From: PALSA-607 sp036510735
GTDB taxonomy: Bacteria > Actinomycetota > Actinomycetes > Acidothermales > Acidothermaceae
Direction of reading: 5' to 3'
DNA length: 30,261 nucleotides
Assembly: GCA_036510735.1 (NCBI GenBank)
Contig: DATCDK010000071.1
Coordinates: 1 to 30,261, forward strand
Below are positions 1 through 8,566 of the stretch, in pieces. Below the pieces are notes generated by a model. The model worked only from the letters and a program-made list of their open reading frames with translations, searched no databases and was not told the DNA's origin. How positions within the stretch are numbered: position 1 is the first letter of the stretch; each line of letters opens with the position of its first letter. Made by a program: the position numbers and the translations under genes.

Positions 1-1096
1 TGCGCCGCCAGCGAGCCTCGGGCCGGCGCCGCAGCGCACCAAGCCCAGAACACGGGACGTCGACGAGCACCCGATCAAATGATGCAGGGGCCCAGGGCGG
101 TGCGAGGCCATCGGCGACCGCGACGTCAGCGGTATCGGCGACCGCGTGGCTGACCAAGCGTGCGCGATGGGGTTGGCGTTCGACCGCGAGCAGCCGCGCG
201 CCGCGTTCGGTGGCCAGGCCGGCCAGTAGGGCCGCCTTGCCACCAGGGCCTGCGCACATGTCGAGCCAGCGCAGGTCGCTGCCGTCGATCGGTGCCGCCG
301 CAAGTGCGAGCGCGACCAACTGACTGCCTTCGTCCTGCACACCGGCGCGCCCCTCGCGAACGGCGGCAAGGGCAGTCGGAGCCCCTCCGTCGAGGATCGC
401 CGCAGTCGGTGCCCACCGACCGGGTCGCGCGCCGAGAGCGACCAATTCGTCGATCTCACAACGGCCGGGCCGCGCGCCGAGAGTGACAGCCGGCCGGACG
501 TTGTCGGCAGCAAGCAGCGCCATCGTTTCGTCGAGATCACCATCGAGTGCGTCGCGGAATCCTTCGACGATCCAGCGCGGATGGCTGTGAGTGAGCGACA
601 GGTTCCCGATCGGGTCGAGGTCGAATCGTGGCGAGATTGCCCTGCACCAGCCGGCCAAGTCGCGTCCGGCCACCTTGCGCAGCACAGCGTTGACCAAACC
701 GGTCGGACCGTGGCCGACCTTGTCGCGCACCAACTTCACTGACTCGTCGACGGCAGCGTGGTCACCGATCCGGGTCGCCAGCAACTGATGCGTACCGAGA
801 CGAAGGACGTCGAGGACCAGCGGATCGAGCGCGTCGAGAGGGCGATCGACAAGTTCACCGAGGATCGCGTCGTAGGTGCCGAGTGCCCGCAACGTGCCGT
901 AGACCAGCTCGGTCGCGAACGCCGCATCGCGCGCTTCGAGCCGACGACTGGCAAGGAGACCTGGAAGCACCAGGTTGGCATAGGCGTCCTGCTCGCGCAC
1001 GGTACGCAGCGCGTCGAGTGCGACAACGCGGACCGGGTCGGCAGGTACCCGCGGCATGCGTGGGGGTCGCGCCGCAGTGGGCGGGTTGGCCTTCAC
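1..1096 (-). CDS. rsmB: 16S rRNA (cytosine-967-C5)-methyltransferase RsmB, 3' part cut by window edge
   Basis: The reading frame runs off the left edge, so only the first 365 codons are present. The N-terminal part is the NusB-like RNA-binding domain (motifs such as ELVYGTLRALGTYD and VKLVRDKVG), followed by a SAM-dependent Rossmann methyltransferase with the SAM loop DMCAGPGGKAALL and motif IV VDVPCSGLGALRRRPE, whose Cys helps release the product in RsmB/Nol1 enzymes. The second catalytic Cys (motif VI) lies beyond the edge. The family methylates C967 of 16S rRNA before subunit assembly. I chose the GTG at 1096 because it overlaps the fmt stop as GTGA, implying translational coupling; an ATG at 1057 is the alternative, and neither has a clear Shine-Dalgarno. 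The def-fmt-rsmB order is common in bacteria. Confidence 0.93.
   Translation of the reverse strand, partial: MKANPPTAARPPRMPRVPADPVRVVALDALRTVREQDAYANLVLPGLLASRRLEARDAAFATELVYGTLRALGTYDAILGELVDRPLDALDPLVLDVLRLGTHQLLATRIGDHAAVDESVKLVRDKVGHGPTGLVNAVLRKVAGRDLAGWCRAISPRFDLDPIGNLSLTHSHPRWIVEGFRDALDGDLDETMALLAADNVRPAVTLGARPGRCEIDELVALGARPGRWAPTAAILDGGAPTALAAVREGRAGVQDEGSQLVALALAAAPIDGSDLRWLDMCAGPGGKAALLAGLATERGARLLAVERQPHRARLVSHAVADTADVAVADGLAPPWAPASFDRVLVDVPCSGLGALRRRPEARWRR
420..488 (-). repeat. Imperfect 24-bp direct repeat inside rsmB
   Basis: Two similar 24-bp copies (420-443 and 465-488) lie 45 bp apart, exactly 15 codons. In the protein they give LGARPGR twice, in TLGARPGR and ALGARPGR, in the linker between the NusB-like and methyltransferase domains. 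This looks like a small in-frame internal duplication. Confidence 0.6.
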
Positions 1097-2034
1097 GAGA
1101 ACCGGTCGGCTGGCAGCAGGCGGGCGCCGCGGGCCCACGCGACGGCGGCCATCGGCGCCTTGCCCTCGGGCTGGACCGTCGACAACATGACCGGCGTCGT
1201 CGCGGTCCCGACGAGCACCGCTTCGAAACCGTCGCGCACGACGACCACGGCCCCAGCGGCGAGCTGAGGGGTGGGACCCGTGAGGGCCGGCAGGGCCGGA
1301 CCGAGCTTGAGTCGCCGACCACGAAACGTCGTCCAGGCTCCTGGTGCGGGCGTGCACGCGCGGATCAATCGGTCGACGTGCATCGCCGGCGCGGTCCAAT
1401 CGAGGTGTGCATCGGCCGGCGTGATCTTCGGCGCCAGGCTTATGCCGTCCGGGCGTTGCGGGACTGCCTCAAGCGTTGCGTCAGCGAGTCCGTCAAGCGT
1501 TGCCGAGAGCAGCCCAGCACCGGCAATCGACAGCCGACCGAGCAGTTCGCCCGCGGTGTCGCGTGGCCGGATCTCTTCCGTCAGCACGCCAAGGACCGGG
1601 CCGGTGTCAAGGCCGGCCTCGAGCTCAAAGGTCGTCGCGCCGGTGATGTCGTCGCCGTGCAGGATTGCGTGCTGAACCGGCGCCGCCCCACGCCACGCCG
1701 GCAGCAGCGAGAAGTGCAGGTTGACCCAGCCGAGGCGAGGAATTTCCAGCGCGGATGGCGGGACCAGCGCGCCGTAGGCGACGACGGCGATGCAGTCGGG
1801 CGCCAGCGCGCGCAATCGCTCCTGGAACTGCGGATCAGCGGGCTTTGTAGGCGTCAGCACCTCGACGCCTGCCTCGCGCGCACGATGGCCGACCGGGCTG
1901 CCGGTGGCTACTCGACCACGCCCGGCCGCGGCGTCCGGCCTGGTAATCACGGCCAGCACCTCGTGCGGCGAGGCCAACAACGTCTCGAGGGCCGGCAACG
2001 CGACAGCTGGCGTTCCGGCGAACAGGATGCGCAT
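1093..2034 (-). CDS. fmt: Methionyl-tRNA formyltransferase
   Basis: The 313-residue product matches the usual family length (about 310). It transfers a formyl group from 10-formyl-THF to Met-tRNA(fMet) to make the initiator tRNA. The N-terminal catalytic domain starts MRILFAGTPAVALPALE; the active-site residues are visible as Asn105 and His107 in WVNLHFSLLPAWRGAAPV and Asp143 in GLDTGPV. The C-terminal OB-like tRNA-binding domain starts near residue 207 (LAPKITPADAHLDWT). The stop overlaps the proposed rsmB GTG by four bases. It lies 54 bp after def, whose enzyme later removes the same formyl group, so the two sit in one functional unit. The Shine-Dalgarno is weak. Confidence 0.97.
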   Translation of the reverse strand: MRILFAGTPAVALPALETLLASPHEVLAVITRPDAAAGRGRVATGSPVGHRAREAGVEVLTPTKPADPQFQERLRALAPDCIAVVAYGALVPPSALEIPRLGWVNLHFSLLPAWRGAAPVQHAILHGDDITGATTFELEAGLDTGPVLGVLTEEIRPRDTAGELLGRLSIAGAGLLSATLDGLADATLEAVPQRPDGISLAPKITPADAHLDWTAPAMHVDRLIRACTPAPGAWTTFRGRRLKLGPALPALTGPTPQLAAGAVVVVRDGFEAVLVGTATTPVMLSTVQPEGKAPMAAVAWARGARLLPADRFS

Positions 2035-2088
2035 CGCGTCAGCCCGTCACTTCGGTAGACATGCCACCGGGACGGCGGGTCACGCTCG

Positions 2089-2631
2089 CTACAGCGCCAA
2101 GCCGTGCGTCGCGTGGGGCGAAACCTTGACCCGGACTGGGTCGCCGGCCCAGTCGGCCTCACGGACGGCCCGCATCGCGAACTTGCGTTGCTCGACCTCG
2201 AGCCGATCGATGAACAAGACGCCGTCAAGGTGGTCGGTTTCATGCTGCACGCAGCGCGCCAGCAAGTCGGTGCCTTCGACGACGATCGGTTCGCCAAACT
2301 CGTTGAAGCCCTTGGCCACGGCAAAAAGTGAGCGCTTGCACGGATAGACCAGCCCGGGGAACGAGAGACATCCCTCGTCGCCGTCCTGCTGTTCCTCCGA
2401 CAGATCCAGCGATGGGTTGATCAAATGCCCGAACTCGTCGTCGACGTAGTAGGTAAAGACCCGCAGCCCCACACCGATCTGCGGCGCCGCAAGGCCGACG
2501 CCCGGGGCATCGCGCATGGTGTCGGTCAGGTCGCGCACGAGGTTGCGCAACTCCTTGTCGAAGGTGGTGACTGGTTCAGCCGGCGTGCGTAAGACAGGAT
2601 CGCCGAAAAGGCGGATCGGCTGAACGGCCAC
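2089..2631 (-). CDS. def: Peptide deformylase
   Basis: A 180-residue metallo-hydrolase that removes the N-formyl group from nascent proteins. All three family motifs are intact: motif 1 GVGLAAPQ (residues 44-51), motif 2 EGCLS with metal ligand Cys88, and motif 3 QHETDHLDG with ligands His130 and His134 and catalytic Glu131. The start is GTG at 2631, supported by AGGAG five bases upstream. The C-terminal tail after residue 155 (DWAGDPVRVKVSPHATHG) is longer than in E. coli, as in other actinobacterial type I enzymes. It lies between priA and fmt, the usual actinobacterial order. Confidence 0.97.
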   Translation of the reverse strand: MAVQPIRLFGDPVLRTPAEPVTTFDKELRNLVRDLTDTMRDAPGVGLAAPQIGVGLRVFTYYVDDEFGHLINPSLDLSEEQQDGDEGCLSFPGLVYPCKRSLFAVAKGFNEFGEPIVVEGTDLLARCVQHETDHLDGVLFIDRLEVEQRKFAMRAVREADWAGDPVRVKVSPHATHGLAL

Positions 2632-2712
2632 CCGAACTCCTCACGACTATTGGCAGCGGCGAAACGCACCGGACCGGATGCGAGCTTGATTCGATTCTAC
2701 CGATTGATCGCG

Positions 2713-4761
2713 CTAGCCAAGGTCGACTGGATCGATGCGGACGCGGACGACGGGCGCCTTGCGTGCGCTGCGGACGCCCTGCGCGTCGTGCAGAGCGGCG
2801 GCAAGGTCGGAACCGGTCGACCGCGGCACCCGGATCAACGCCCGGACCTCGGCCGGAGCTGACGGCGCGGCGCGGTCTGTTGCGCCGGGCACCGGGCCGA
2901 GTACCTGCACGTCAGGCGGCATCGCCGTCGCGGCGATCAGCTCATCGACGGCATCACCCTCACCCAGCACCTCGGCGATCGTCACAGCCGGCGGGAATCC
3001 GAGCGCTTCGCGCTCGGCCAGTTCGCGCTCGGCATGACCGACCGGATCCCAGCGAATCAGGGCCTGCACTGCCCGCAGCGAACTGTCGCCGAGTACGACG
3101 ACGCGTCCACCGTCGGCAGCGGGGCGAACGAGAGCGGCCGCGTTCAGCCAGCGCCGCAGTGCTTCCTCGCCGGCGCGCAGGTCGGCTCGCTGCAACAGCG
3201 CCCAGCCATCGAGCAGCAGTGCCGCTCCGTATCCGCCCTCGGCTACCGGCTCAGCGCCAGGTGTCGAGATCACCAGGGCCGGACCGGCTGGCACGACGTC
3301 GAGCACCTGGCCCTGCGCCGACGTGCGGACTACGACGCCGGGAAAGGATCGACCGAGTTCTTCCGCAGTACGCCGCGCGCCGACGACGGTCGCCCGATAG
3401 CGGTGGCTGCCGCATTCGGGACACTCCCAGCCGGCCGCGATCCGCCCGCACCACCGGCAGGTCGGCACGCTCCCCGCGCCGCCCGTGGCCAGCAGGCCGG
3501 CGCAGACCGGACACCGAAGGGGCGTTCGGCAGCTGTCACACGACAGGGCCGGCAGGTAGCCGCGACGTGGGACCTGAATCAGGACAGGGCGCTGGTTGTC
3601 CAGGGCGGCGTGCGCCGCCTCCCACGCGAGCGTCGGCAACCTACCCCCGGCCGAAGGCTGCCGCGCCGCAGCCGGATCGTCGCCCGGCCGCACGACCGGT
3701 GCACTCGCCCGCACTTCGACGCGGCCCGGTGCGAGCAGCTTCGCCCAGCCGGTGGAGACCAGGCGGGCCGCTTCGGCCGTGACGGCGTGCCCACCGATGA
3801 CAGCCGCCGCGTTGGCAAGATGGGCGCGGAGCACAAGCACCTCGCGCACGTGCGGATACGGCGCCCGTGGCTCCGCGTGCAGGTCGTCACCGTCGTCCCA
3901 GACGACCACGAGACCGAGATTGTGCACCGGCGCGAAGGCGGCAGCGCGGGTACCGACGACCGCGCCGACCGCTCCCCGGCTGGCCAGCAGGAAGCGCCGA
4001 TAACGCTCCGCAGGGCCGAGATCAGCGGTCAGAACGACGTGCCGGTCGGGCCCGAGTCTCGCCTGCAACGCGGTATCGACCCGAGTCACGTCACGCCGAT
4101 CAGGGACGACGACCACCGCACCCCGGCCGCTCGCGATCGTGGTCGCCACGAGCTCAGCGATCTCGGCTGGCCAGGTAGGGCCAGGCAGGGCAGGCCACAC
4201 CGCGCGGGGAGACCGCCCGTCACGCAGTGCGGTGAGGAACTGCCGACCCGAGCCGTAGCGAGCCCACCCGCCGACGTCATCGGTTGGCGAGAGCGGCCCC
4301 GGCGCGGTTGGCAGCGCGCGCGCCTCGGCCTGCGCATGTCGGGGTGGCACTGCAAGACGCAAGACGTCGGCAAGGGTGCCGGCCCAACGATCGGCCGTGG
4401 CGCGGGCGAGGCGGGCGATCTCTGGCGTCAACACCACCTCAGGCGACACCGATCGCTCGACGAACGCGAGGCGGCCGACGTGCTCGGTCTTGGAGAGTCG
4501 GTCAAGGACGAAGCCGTCAACGAGCTGTCCCGCGAAGCGGACTCGCACCCGGCTTCCGGGGACTGCTGACGCCGCGAGCGGCTCGGGCACCAGATAGTCG
4601 AAGGGTCGGTCGAGGTGCGGCAGGGAGAGCTCGACAGCGATCCGGGCAACGGGCACGACGGCGGCCGGCACTGCGATGCCAGGGGAACGGACGCCGGGAG
4701 TTCGGCCTCCCGCCGTCTGGATTTTGGACGGCCTCCTGGAGGTCGTGCTGCGCTCTGTCAT
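2713..4761 (-). CDS. priA: Primosomal protein N' (PriA), helicase-motif-deficient actinobacterial form
   Basis: 682 residues. The N-terminal 3' DNA-binding domain is recognisable (VELSLPHLDRPFDYLVPE, residues 43-60). The zinc module is complete, with four Cys pairs between residues 408 and 450 (CDSC, CPVC, CRWC, CPEC). The helicase core is decayed: no GxxGxGKT Walker A is present where it should be (ARYGSGRQFLTALR is the nearest, residues 167-180), and the DEEH box is replaced by WDDGDD (288-293). Actinobacterial PriA proteins are known to have lost ATPase motifs, so this is expected to act as a replication-restart DNA-binding or loading factor without helicase activity. ATG at 4761 has a poor Shine-Dalgarno, and the first 35 or so residues are low complexity, so a later start is possible. 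Confidence 0.9.
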   Translation of the reverse strand: MTERSTTSRRPSKIQTAGGRTPGVRSPGIAVPAAVVPVARIAVELSLPHLDRPFDYLVPEPLAASAVPGSRVRVRFAGQLVDGFVLDRLSKTEHVGRLAFVERSVSPEVVLTPEIARLARATADRWAGTLADVLRLAVPPRHAQAEARALPTAPGPLSPTDDVGGWARYGSGRQFLTALRDGRSPRAVWPALPGPTWPAEIAELVATTIASGRGAVVVVPDRRDVTRVDTALQARLGPDRHVVLTADLGPAERYRRFLLASRGAVGAVVGTRAAAFAPVHNLGLVVVWDDGDDLHAEPRAPYPHVREVLVLRAHLANAAAVIGGHAVTAEAARLVSTGWAKLLAPGRVEVRASAPVVRPGDDPAAARQPSAGGRLPTLAWEAAHAALDNQRPVLIQVPRRGYLPALSCDSCRTPLRCPVCAGLLATGGAGSVPTCRWCGRIAAGWECPECGSHRYRATVVGARRTAEELGRSFPGVVVRTSAQGQVLDVVPAGPALVISTPGAEPVAEGGYGAALLLDGWALLQRADLRAGEEALRRWLNAAALVRPAADGGRVVVLGDSSLRAVQALIRWDPVGHAERELAEREALGFPPAVTIAEVLGEGDAVDELIAATAMPPDVQVLGPVPGATDRAAPSAPAEVRALIRVPRSTGSDLAAALHDAQGVRSARKAPVVRVRIDPVDLG

Positions 4762-4807
4762 TGCGCTGGCAGTCCTACCAGAAGGTAGTGACCCCGCGCG
4801 GATCGGA

Positions 4808-4831
4808 GCCGCGGCTGTGGATCACCGCGGC
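4808..4831 (-). terminator. GC-rich hairpin in the metK-priA gap
   Basis: A perfect 7-bp stem (GCCGCGG / CCGCGGC) with a 10-base loop lies 20 bases after the metK stop and 47 bases before the priA start. There is no U-tract, so it could be a processing or Rho-assisted site rather than an intrinsic terminator. Confidence 0.3.
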
Positions 4832-4850
4832 CATGCATCGCACCTGTGAA

Positions 4851-6044
4851 TCAGCGACCGACCGCAGCGCGCAGCGCGTCAGCTCGGCTGGTCGACTCCC
4901 ATGTGAAGTCGAGCTCGGGCCGGCCAAAATGCCCGTACGCGGCGGTCTGCCGGTAGATCGGCCGCAGCAGGTCAAGGTCGCGGATGATCGCGCCGGGCCG
5001 CAGGTCGAAGACCTGCACGACGGCTTCTTGGATCAGCTCGTCGGGCACGAGGCCGGTACCGAAGGTCTCGACGAAGAGACCGACCGGGTTCGCCTTGCCG
5101 ATCGCGTAGGCCACCTGCACCTCGCAGCGACTCGCGAGCCCGGCCGCCACCACGTTCTTGGCGACCCAGCGCATCGCGTAGGCCGCGGAACGATCGACCT
5201 TGGAGGGGTCTTTGCCGGAGAACGCACCGCCGCCGTTGCGGGCCATGCCGCCGTAGGTGTCGACGATGATCTTGCGGCCGGTCAGCCCGGCGTCGCCCAT
5301 CGGGCCGCCGATCTCGAATCGGCCGGTTGGGTTGACCAGCAGCCGGTGGCTGCCGGTGTCGATGCCAAGGTCGGCCATCTCCGGCGCCACCACGAACTCG
5401 GCGATGTCGGGAGCAAGCAACGTGTCGATGTCGATGTCGGCGGCGTGCTGGCTGGAGACCACGACAGTGTCCAGCCGGACCGGCTTGTCGCCGTCGTACT
5501 CGATCGTCACCTGGGTCTTGCCGTCGGGCCGCAGATACGGCACGACGCCGTCCTTGCGAACCTGCGACAAGCGGCGAGCCAACCGATGGGCCAGCGCGAT
5601 CGGCAGCGGCATCAGTTCGGGGGTGTCGTCACAGGCGTAGCCGAACATCAGCCCCTGGTCGCCGGCACCTTGCCGATCAAGGTCGTCGACGCCTTCACCG
5701 TGGCGACGCTCATAACCCTCGTCGACACCTTGGGCGATGTCAGGTGACTGGGAGCCGATCGATACGGACACGCCGCACGACGCGCCGTCGAAGCCCTTCT
5801 TCGATGAGTCGTATCCGATCCCGAGGATCACCTCGCGCACGATCGCGGGGATGTCGGCCCACGCCTCTGTTGTCACCTCACCGGCAACGTGCACCTGGCC
5901 GGTCGTGATGAGCGTCTCGACCGCTACCCGGCTCTTCGGGTCGTCCTTAAGCAGGGCGTCGAGAATGCCGTCGCTGATCTGGTCGGCGATCTTGTCCGGG
6001 TGGCCTTCGGTTACAGACTCGGACGTGAATAAGCGGCGCGACAC
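4851..6044 (-). CDS. metK: S-adenosylmethionine synthetase
   Basis: 397 residues, the normal family length. It makes SAM from methionine and ATP. The signature motifs are present: the ATP-binding GHPDK (residues 14-18), the hexapeptide GAGDQG (126-131) and the P-loop-like GGGAFSGKDPSKVDRS. The frame stays open 48 bases upstream, but GTG at 6044 is the right start: it gives the conserved N-terminus VSRRLFTSESVTEGHPDK and has AAGGGAG a few bases before it. It lies 60 bp after coaBC in the same direction. I see no SAM riboswitch in that short gap. Confidence 0.97.
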   Translation of the reverse strand: MSRRLFTSESVTEGHPDKIADQISDGILDALLKDDPKSRVAVETLITTGQVHVAGEVTTEAWADIPAIVREVILGIGYDSSKKGFDGASCGVSVSIGSQSPDIAQGVDEGYERRHGEGVDDLDRQGAGDQGLMFGYACDDTPELMPLPIALAHRLARRLSQVRKDGVVPYLRPDGKTQVTIEYDGDKPVRLDTVVVSSQHAADIDIDTLLAPDIAEFVVAPEMADLGIDTGSHRLLVNPTGRFEIGGPMGDAGLTGRKIIVDTYGGMARNGGGAFSGKDPSKVDRSAAYAMRWVAKNVVAAGLASRCEVQVAYAIGKANPVGLFVETFGTGLVPDELIQEAVVQVFDLRPGAIIRDLDLLRPIYRQTAAYGHFGRPELDFTWESTSRADALRAAVGR

Positions 6045-6104
6045 GGCGCTCCCTTGGTCGACAGATTGACTCGCACGACACCTGGGTGTCAATGACGCCA
6101 GAGT

Positions 6105-7364
6105 CTAGGACACCGACGGAAAACGAGCAGCCACGAGATCCCACACAACATCCGCAAGCGCGGCCTTAGGCCCAGCAGCAACGTCGACCTTCGTGCCGTC
6201 GGCGCCAAGAATCGTCGCCGCGTTCTCTGCGACGTCGAAGCCCTTCGTCGGGCCGACCTCGTTGACCACCAAGAAATCGGTGCCCTTGCTCGCCAGCTTC
6301 GCCCGGCCGTTCGCGAGCACGTCATCGGTCTCCGCCGCGAACCCGACGATGACCTGACCCGCCCGGCCGGCGCGGTCAGGGCGACTGAGTTCGGCCAGCA
6401 CGTCGGAATTGCGGGTGAGCACGAGCGCCGGCGGATCGGCGTGGGACTTCTTGATCTTGGACGCCGAGATGGTGACCGGCCGGAAGTCGGCGACGGCGGC
6501 AGCCATCACCACCGCGTCGGCGTCGGCGGCCGCCTCGAGCACGGCACTGCGCAGTTCGTCGGCGGAGCCGACTCGCACGACCTTGGCTCCGGCTGGATCG
6601 GCCAGCGTCACGTTGGCCGAGACCAGGGTGACCTCCGCTCCGCGCGCCACCGCCGTCATCGCGAGCGCGTAGCCCTGGCGGCCGGAACTGCGGTTGCCGA
6701 GAAAACGCACCGGATCGAGCGCTTCCCGCGTCCCGCCCGCAGATACGACCACTCGCCGCCCGACCAGGTCGGGACGCAGCCCGTCACGACCGCGGCTGAG
6801 CACTCGGCGGGCCACCTCCGCGATTTCGGCGGGATCCGGCAGCCGGCCGACTCCTGAATCAGGGCCGGTCAGCCGGCCCACCGCAGGCTCGATCACGATG
6901 GCGCCGCGCGACCGCAGGGTGGCCACGTTGGCGGCGGTGGCCGGGTGATTCCACATCTCGGTATGCATGGCGGGGGCAAACACCACGGGGCCGCGTGCCG
7001 TCAGCAACACGTTGGTCAGCAGGTCGTCGGCCAGACCGTGCGCTGCCCGGGCCAGCACGTCGGCGGTAGCCGGGACCACGAGGACCAGATCGGCCTGTTG
7101 GCCAAGGCGCACGTGCGCGACTTCGTGCACGTCGTCGAAAAGATCGACGCGGACGCGATTGCCCGAGAGTGCGGCCCACGTCGGCGCACCCACGAATTGC
7201 AGTGCCGCCTGCGTCGGCACGACCGTGACGTCGTAATGCGCTTCGGTCAGCAGCCGCAACACTTCGCAGGCCTTATAGGCGGCGATCCCACCGGTCACGC
7301 CAAGCACGATGCGAGGCTGGTCCGCGTCGGATGCGGACTCGCGAGGCAGGGATGCGGGAGTCAT
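6105..7364 (-). CDS. coaBC: Bifunctional phosphopantothenoylcysteine decarboxylase / phosphopantothenate-cysteine ligase
   Basis: 419 residues catalysing two consecutive steps of coenzyme A synthesis. The flavoprotein CoaC domain (residues 18-190) has VTGGIAAYKA, the catalytic His84 in HEVAHVRL and PAMHTEMW (131-138). The CoaB domain begins near 203 with VVVSAGGTREALDPVR and contains GNRSSGRQGYALA and AAAVADFRP. In E. coli Dfp the clamp reads PxMNxxMW and contains a conserved Cys; here Asn is His134 and the clamp reads GRLTGPDSGVGRLPDP with no Cys. I recall the same substitutions in mycobacterial CoaBC. It lies 14 bp after rpoZ. Confidence 0.96.
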   Translation of the reverse strand: MTPASLPRESASDADQPRIVLGVTGGIAAYKACEVLRLLTEAHYDVTVVPTQAALQFVGAPTWAALSGNRVRVDLFDDVHEVAHVRLGQQADLVLVVPATADVLARAAHGLADDLLTNVLLTARGPVVFAPAMHTEMWNHPATAANVATLRSRGAIVIEPAVGRLTGPDSGVGRLPDPAEIAEVARRVLSRGRDGLRPDLVGRRVVVSAGGTREALDPVRFLGNRSSGRQGYALAMTAVARGAEVTLVSANVTLADPAGAKVVRVGSADELRSAVLEAAADADAVVMAAAVADFRPVTISASKIKKSHADPPALVLTRNSDVLAELSRPDRAGRAGQVIVGFAAETDDVLANGRAKLASKGTDFLVVNEVGPTKGFDVAENAATILGADGTKVDVAAGPKAALADVVWDLVAARFPSVS

Positions 7365-7378
7365 CGCACCCGCCGGCG

Positions 7379-7642
7379 TCAGGCCTCGACCGGCTCGGCG
7401 GTCAGCAGCCGGCCGTTGATTTCGCGCAAGGCGACGGAGAGCGGCTTCTCGTGCGGGTGCGTCTCGACGAGCGGCCCGACGTACTCAAGCAGGCCCTCAC
7501 CGAGCTGCGAGTAGTACGCGTTGATCTGCCGCGCGCGCTTGGCCGAGTAGATGACCAGGGCGTACTTGGAGTCGGCGATCTCGAGCAAGTCATCGATAGG
7601 CGGATTGGTGATGCCCTCGGGACTGGCGACAATGCCTGACAC
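7379..7642 (-). CDS. rpoZ: DNA-directed RNA polymerase omega subunit
   Basis: 87 residues. Omega helps fold and assemble the beta' subunit. The conserved core is clear: GITNPPIDDLLEIADSKYAL, then YSAKRARQINAYYSQLGEG and LEYVGPLVE, ending with the actinobacterial KPLSVALREI. The frame is open far upstream, but GTG at 7642 has AAGGG six bases before it and starts just ahead of the conserved region. The N-terminus is about 20 residues shorter than mycobacterial omega. It stands between gmk and coaBC, as in many bacteria. Confidence 0.95.
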   Translation of the reverse strand: MSGIVASPEGITNPPIDDLLEIADSKYALVIYSAKRARQINAYYSQLGEGLLEYVGPLVETHPHEKPLSVALREINGRLLTAEPVEA

Positions 7643-7689
7643 GCGATGCCCTTCGTTCGGATGCGGTCTGCCTGACCAGCAGGAGGCGC

Positions 7690-8259
7690 CTACGGGCGCA
7701 GATGCAGCAACTTTACCAGTTCGTCGCACGCCTGCTGGACGGACTCGTTGACCACCACGGCGTCGAACTCGAGCTCGGCGGCCAGCTCCAGCCGTGCCCG
7801 CTCGAGCCGCGCGGCCGCAATTTCGGGTGATTCGGTACCCCGACCAGTCAGACGGCGCACGAGCTCCTCCCACGAAGGTGGGGTCAAGAACACGCAGAAG
7901 ACGTCAGGCATCACCGCCCGCACTTGTCGTGCTCCCTGCAGGTCGATCTCTAACAGGGCGGGCACACCGGCCGCCAGCTTCTCCTCAACCGGCTTGCGCG
8001 GCGTCCCGTATCGGTGTTTGCCGTACGTCGCGTGTTCGAGAAAGTCGCCCGCGGCGATCATCGCGTCAAACCCCGCGTCGTCGACGAAGCGATAGTTCAC
8101 CCCGTCGATCTCACCTGGTCGGGGAAATCTCGTCGTGACCGATACCGACACCCAAAGCTCAGGGAGGCGACGGGCAAGTGCGGCCACGACGGTGCCTTTG
8201 CCGACACCAGAAGGACCGGACAGCACCGTCAGGCGAGCCGGCTCAGGAACGTCCGCCAC
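7690..8259 (-). CDS. gmk: Guanylate kinase
   Basis: 189 residues with the chosen start. It phosphorylates GMP to GDP with ATP. The P-loop reads GPSGVGKGT near the N-terminus, followed by the GMP-binding region SVSVTTRFPRPGEIDGVNY, TYGKHRYGTP and the lid region. GTG at 8259 has GGAG four bases upstream and gives an N-terminus of VADVPEPARLTVLSGPSG. An in-frame TTG at 8274 would add five residues. Either start lies inside the end of mihF: the two genes overlap by 17 bp in different frames, which points to translational coupling. Confidence 0.95.
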   Translation of the reverse strand: MADVPEPARLTVLSGPSGVGKGTVVAALARRLPELWVSVSVTTRFPRPGEIDGVNYRFVDDAGFDAMIAAGDFLEHATYGKHRYGTPRKPVEEKLAAGVPALLEIDLQGARQVRAVMPDVFCVFLTPPSWEELVRRLTGRGTESPEIAAARLERARLELAAELEFDAVVVNESVQQACDELVKLLHLRP

Positions 8260-8566
8260 CGAACTCCGCGACAAGCGCGGCGCGTTGCTTGGTGCCTAGC
8301 CCCCGCACCCGCCTGGTCGATGCAATCCCTAGCCGCTCCATGATTTGCGCAGCCCGCACCTTCCCGACGCCGGGCAATGATTCGAGCAATGCGGTCACCC
8401 GCATTTTGCCGACGACGTCGTCACGTTCACCGAGATCGAGGACGGCGCCGAGAGATTCTCCGGAATGCTTCAAGCGTGCCTTGATCTCGGCGCGACGCTG
8501 CCGCGCGACCGCAGCTTTCGCGAGTGCATCGGCACGCTGCTCGGGCGTCAGGATCGGGAGTGCCAC
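8243..8566 (-). CDS. mihF: Actinobacterial integration host factor mIHF (nucleoid-associated DNA-binding protein)
   Basis: 107 residues closely matching the mycobacterial/streptomycete integration host factor, unrelated to E. coli IHF. The N-terminal helix is basic (TPEQRADALAKAAVARQRRA), and the C-terminal half is a helix-two-turn-helix with the hairpin LLESLPGVGKVRAAQIMERL followed by RVRGLGTKQRAALVAEFG. It bends DNA and organises the nucleoid, and supports L5-type phage integration in mycobacteria. I prefer the GTG at 8566 because GAGGTGA sits five bases upstream; a second GTG at 8575 lies inside that Shine-Dalgarno. It is first in a run of housekeeping genes and overlaps gmk by 17 bp. Confidence 0.95.
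   Translation of the reverse strand: MALPILTPEQRADALAKAAVARQRRAEIKARLKHSGESLGAVLDLGERDDVVGKMRVTALLESLPGVGKVRAAQIMERLGIASTRRVRGLGTKQRAALVAEFGGGRS

Noticed and set aside
883..5747. Long open frames on the plus strand opposite fmt, priA and metK (up to about 510 codons)
   Set aside because: They are Arg/Pro/Ala-rich with no recognisable domains and mirror conserved minus-strand genes; GC-rich third positions create such shadows.
6045..6104. SAM riboswitch ahead of metK
   Set aside because: Only 60 bases separate coaBC's stop from metK, and no paired helices typical of SAM riboswitch classes are visible.
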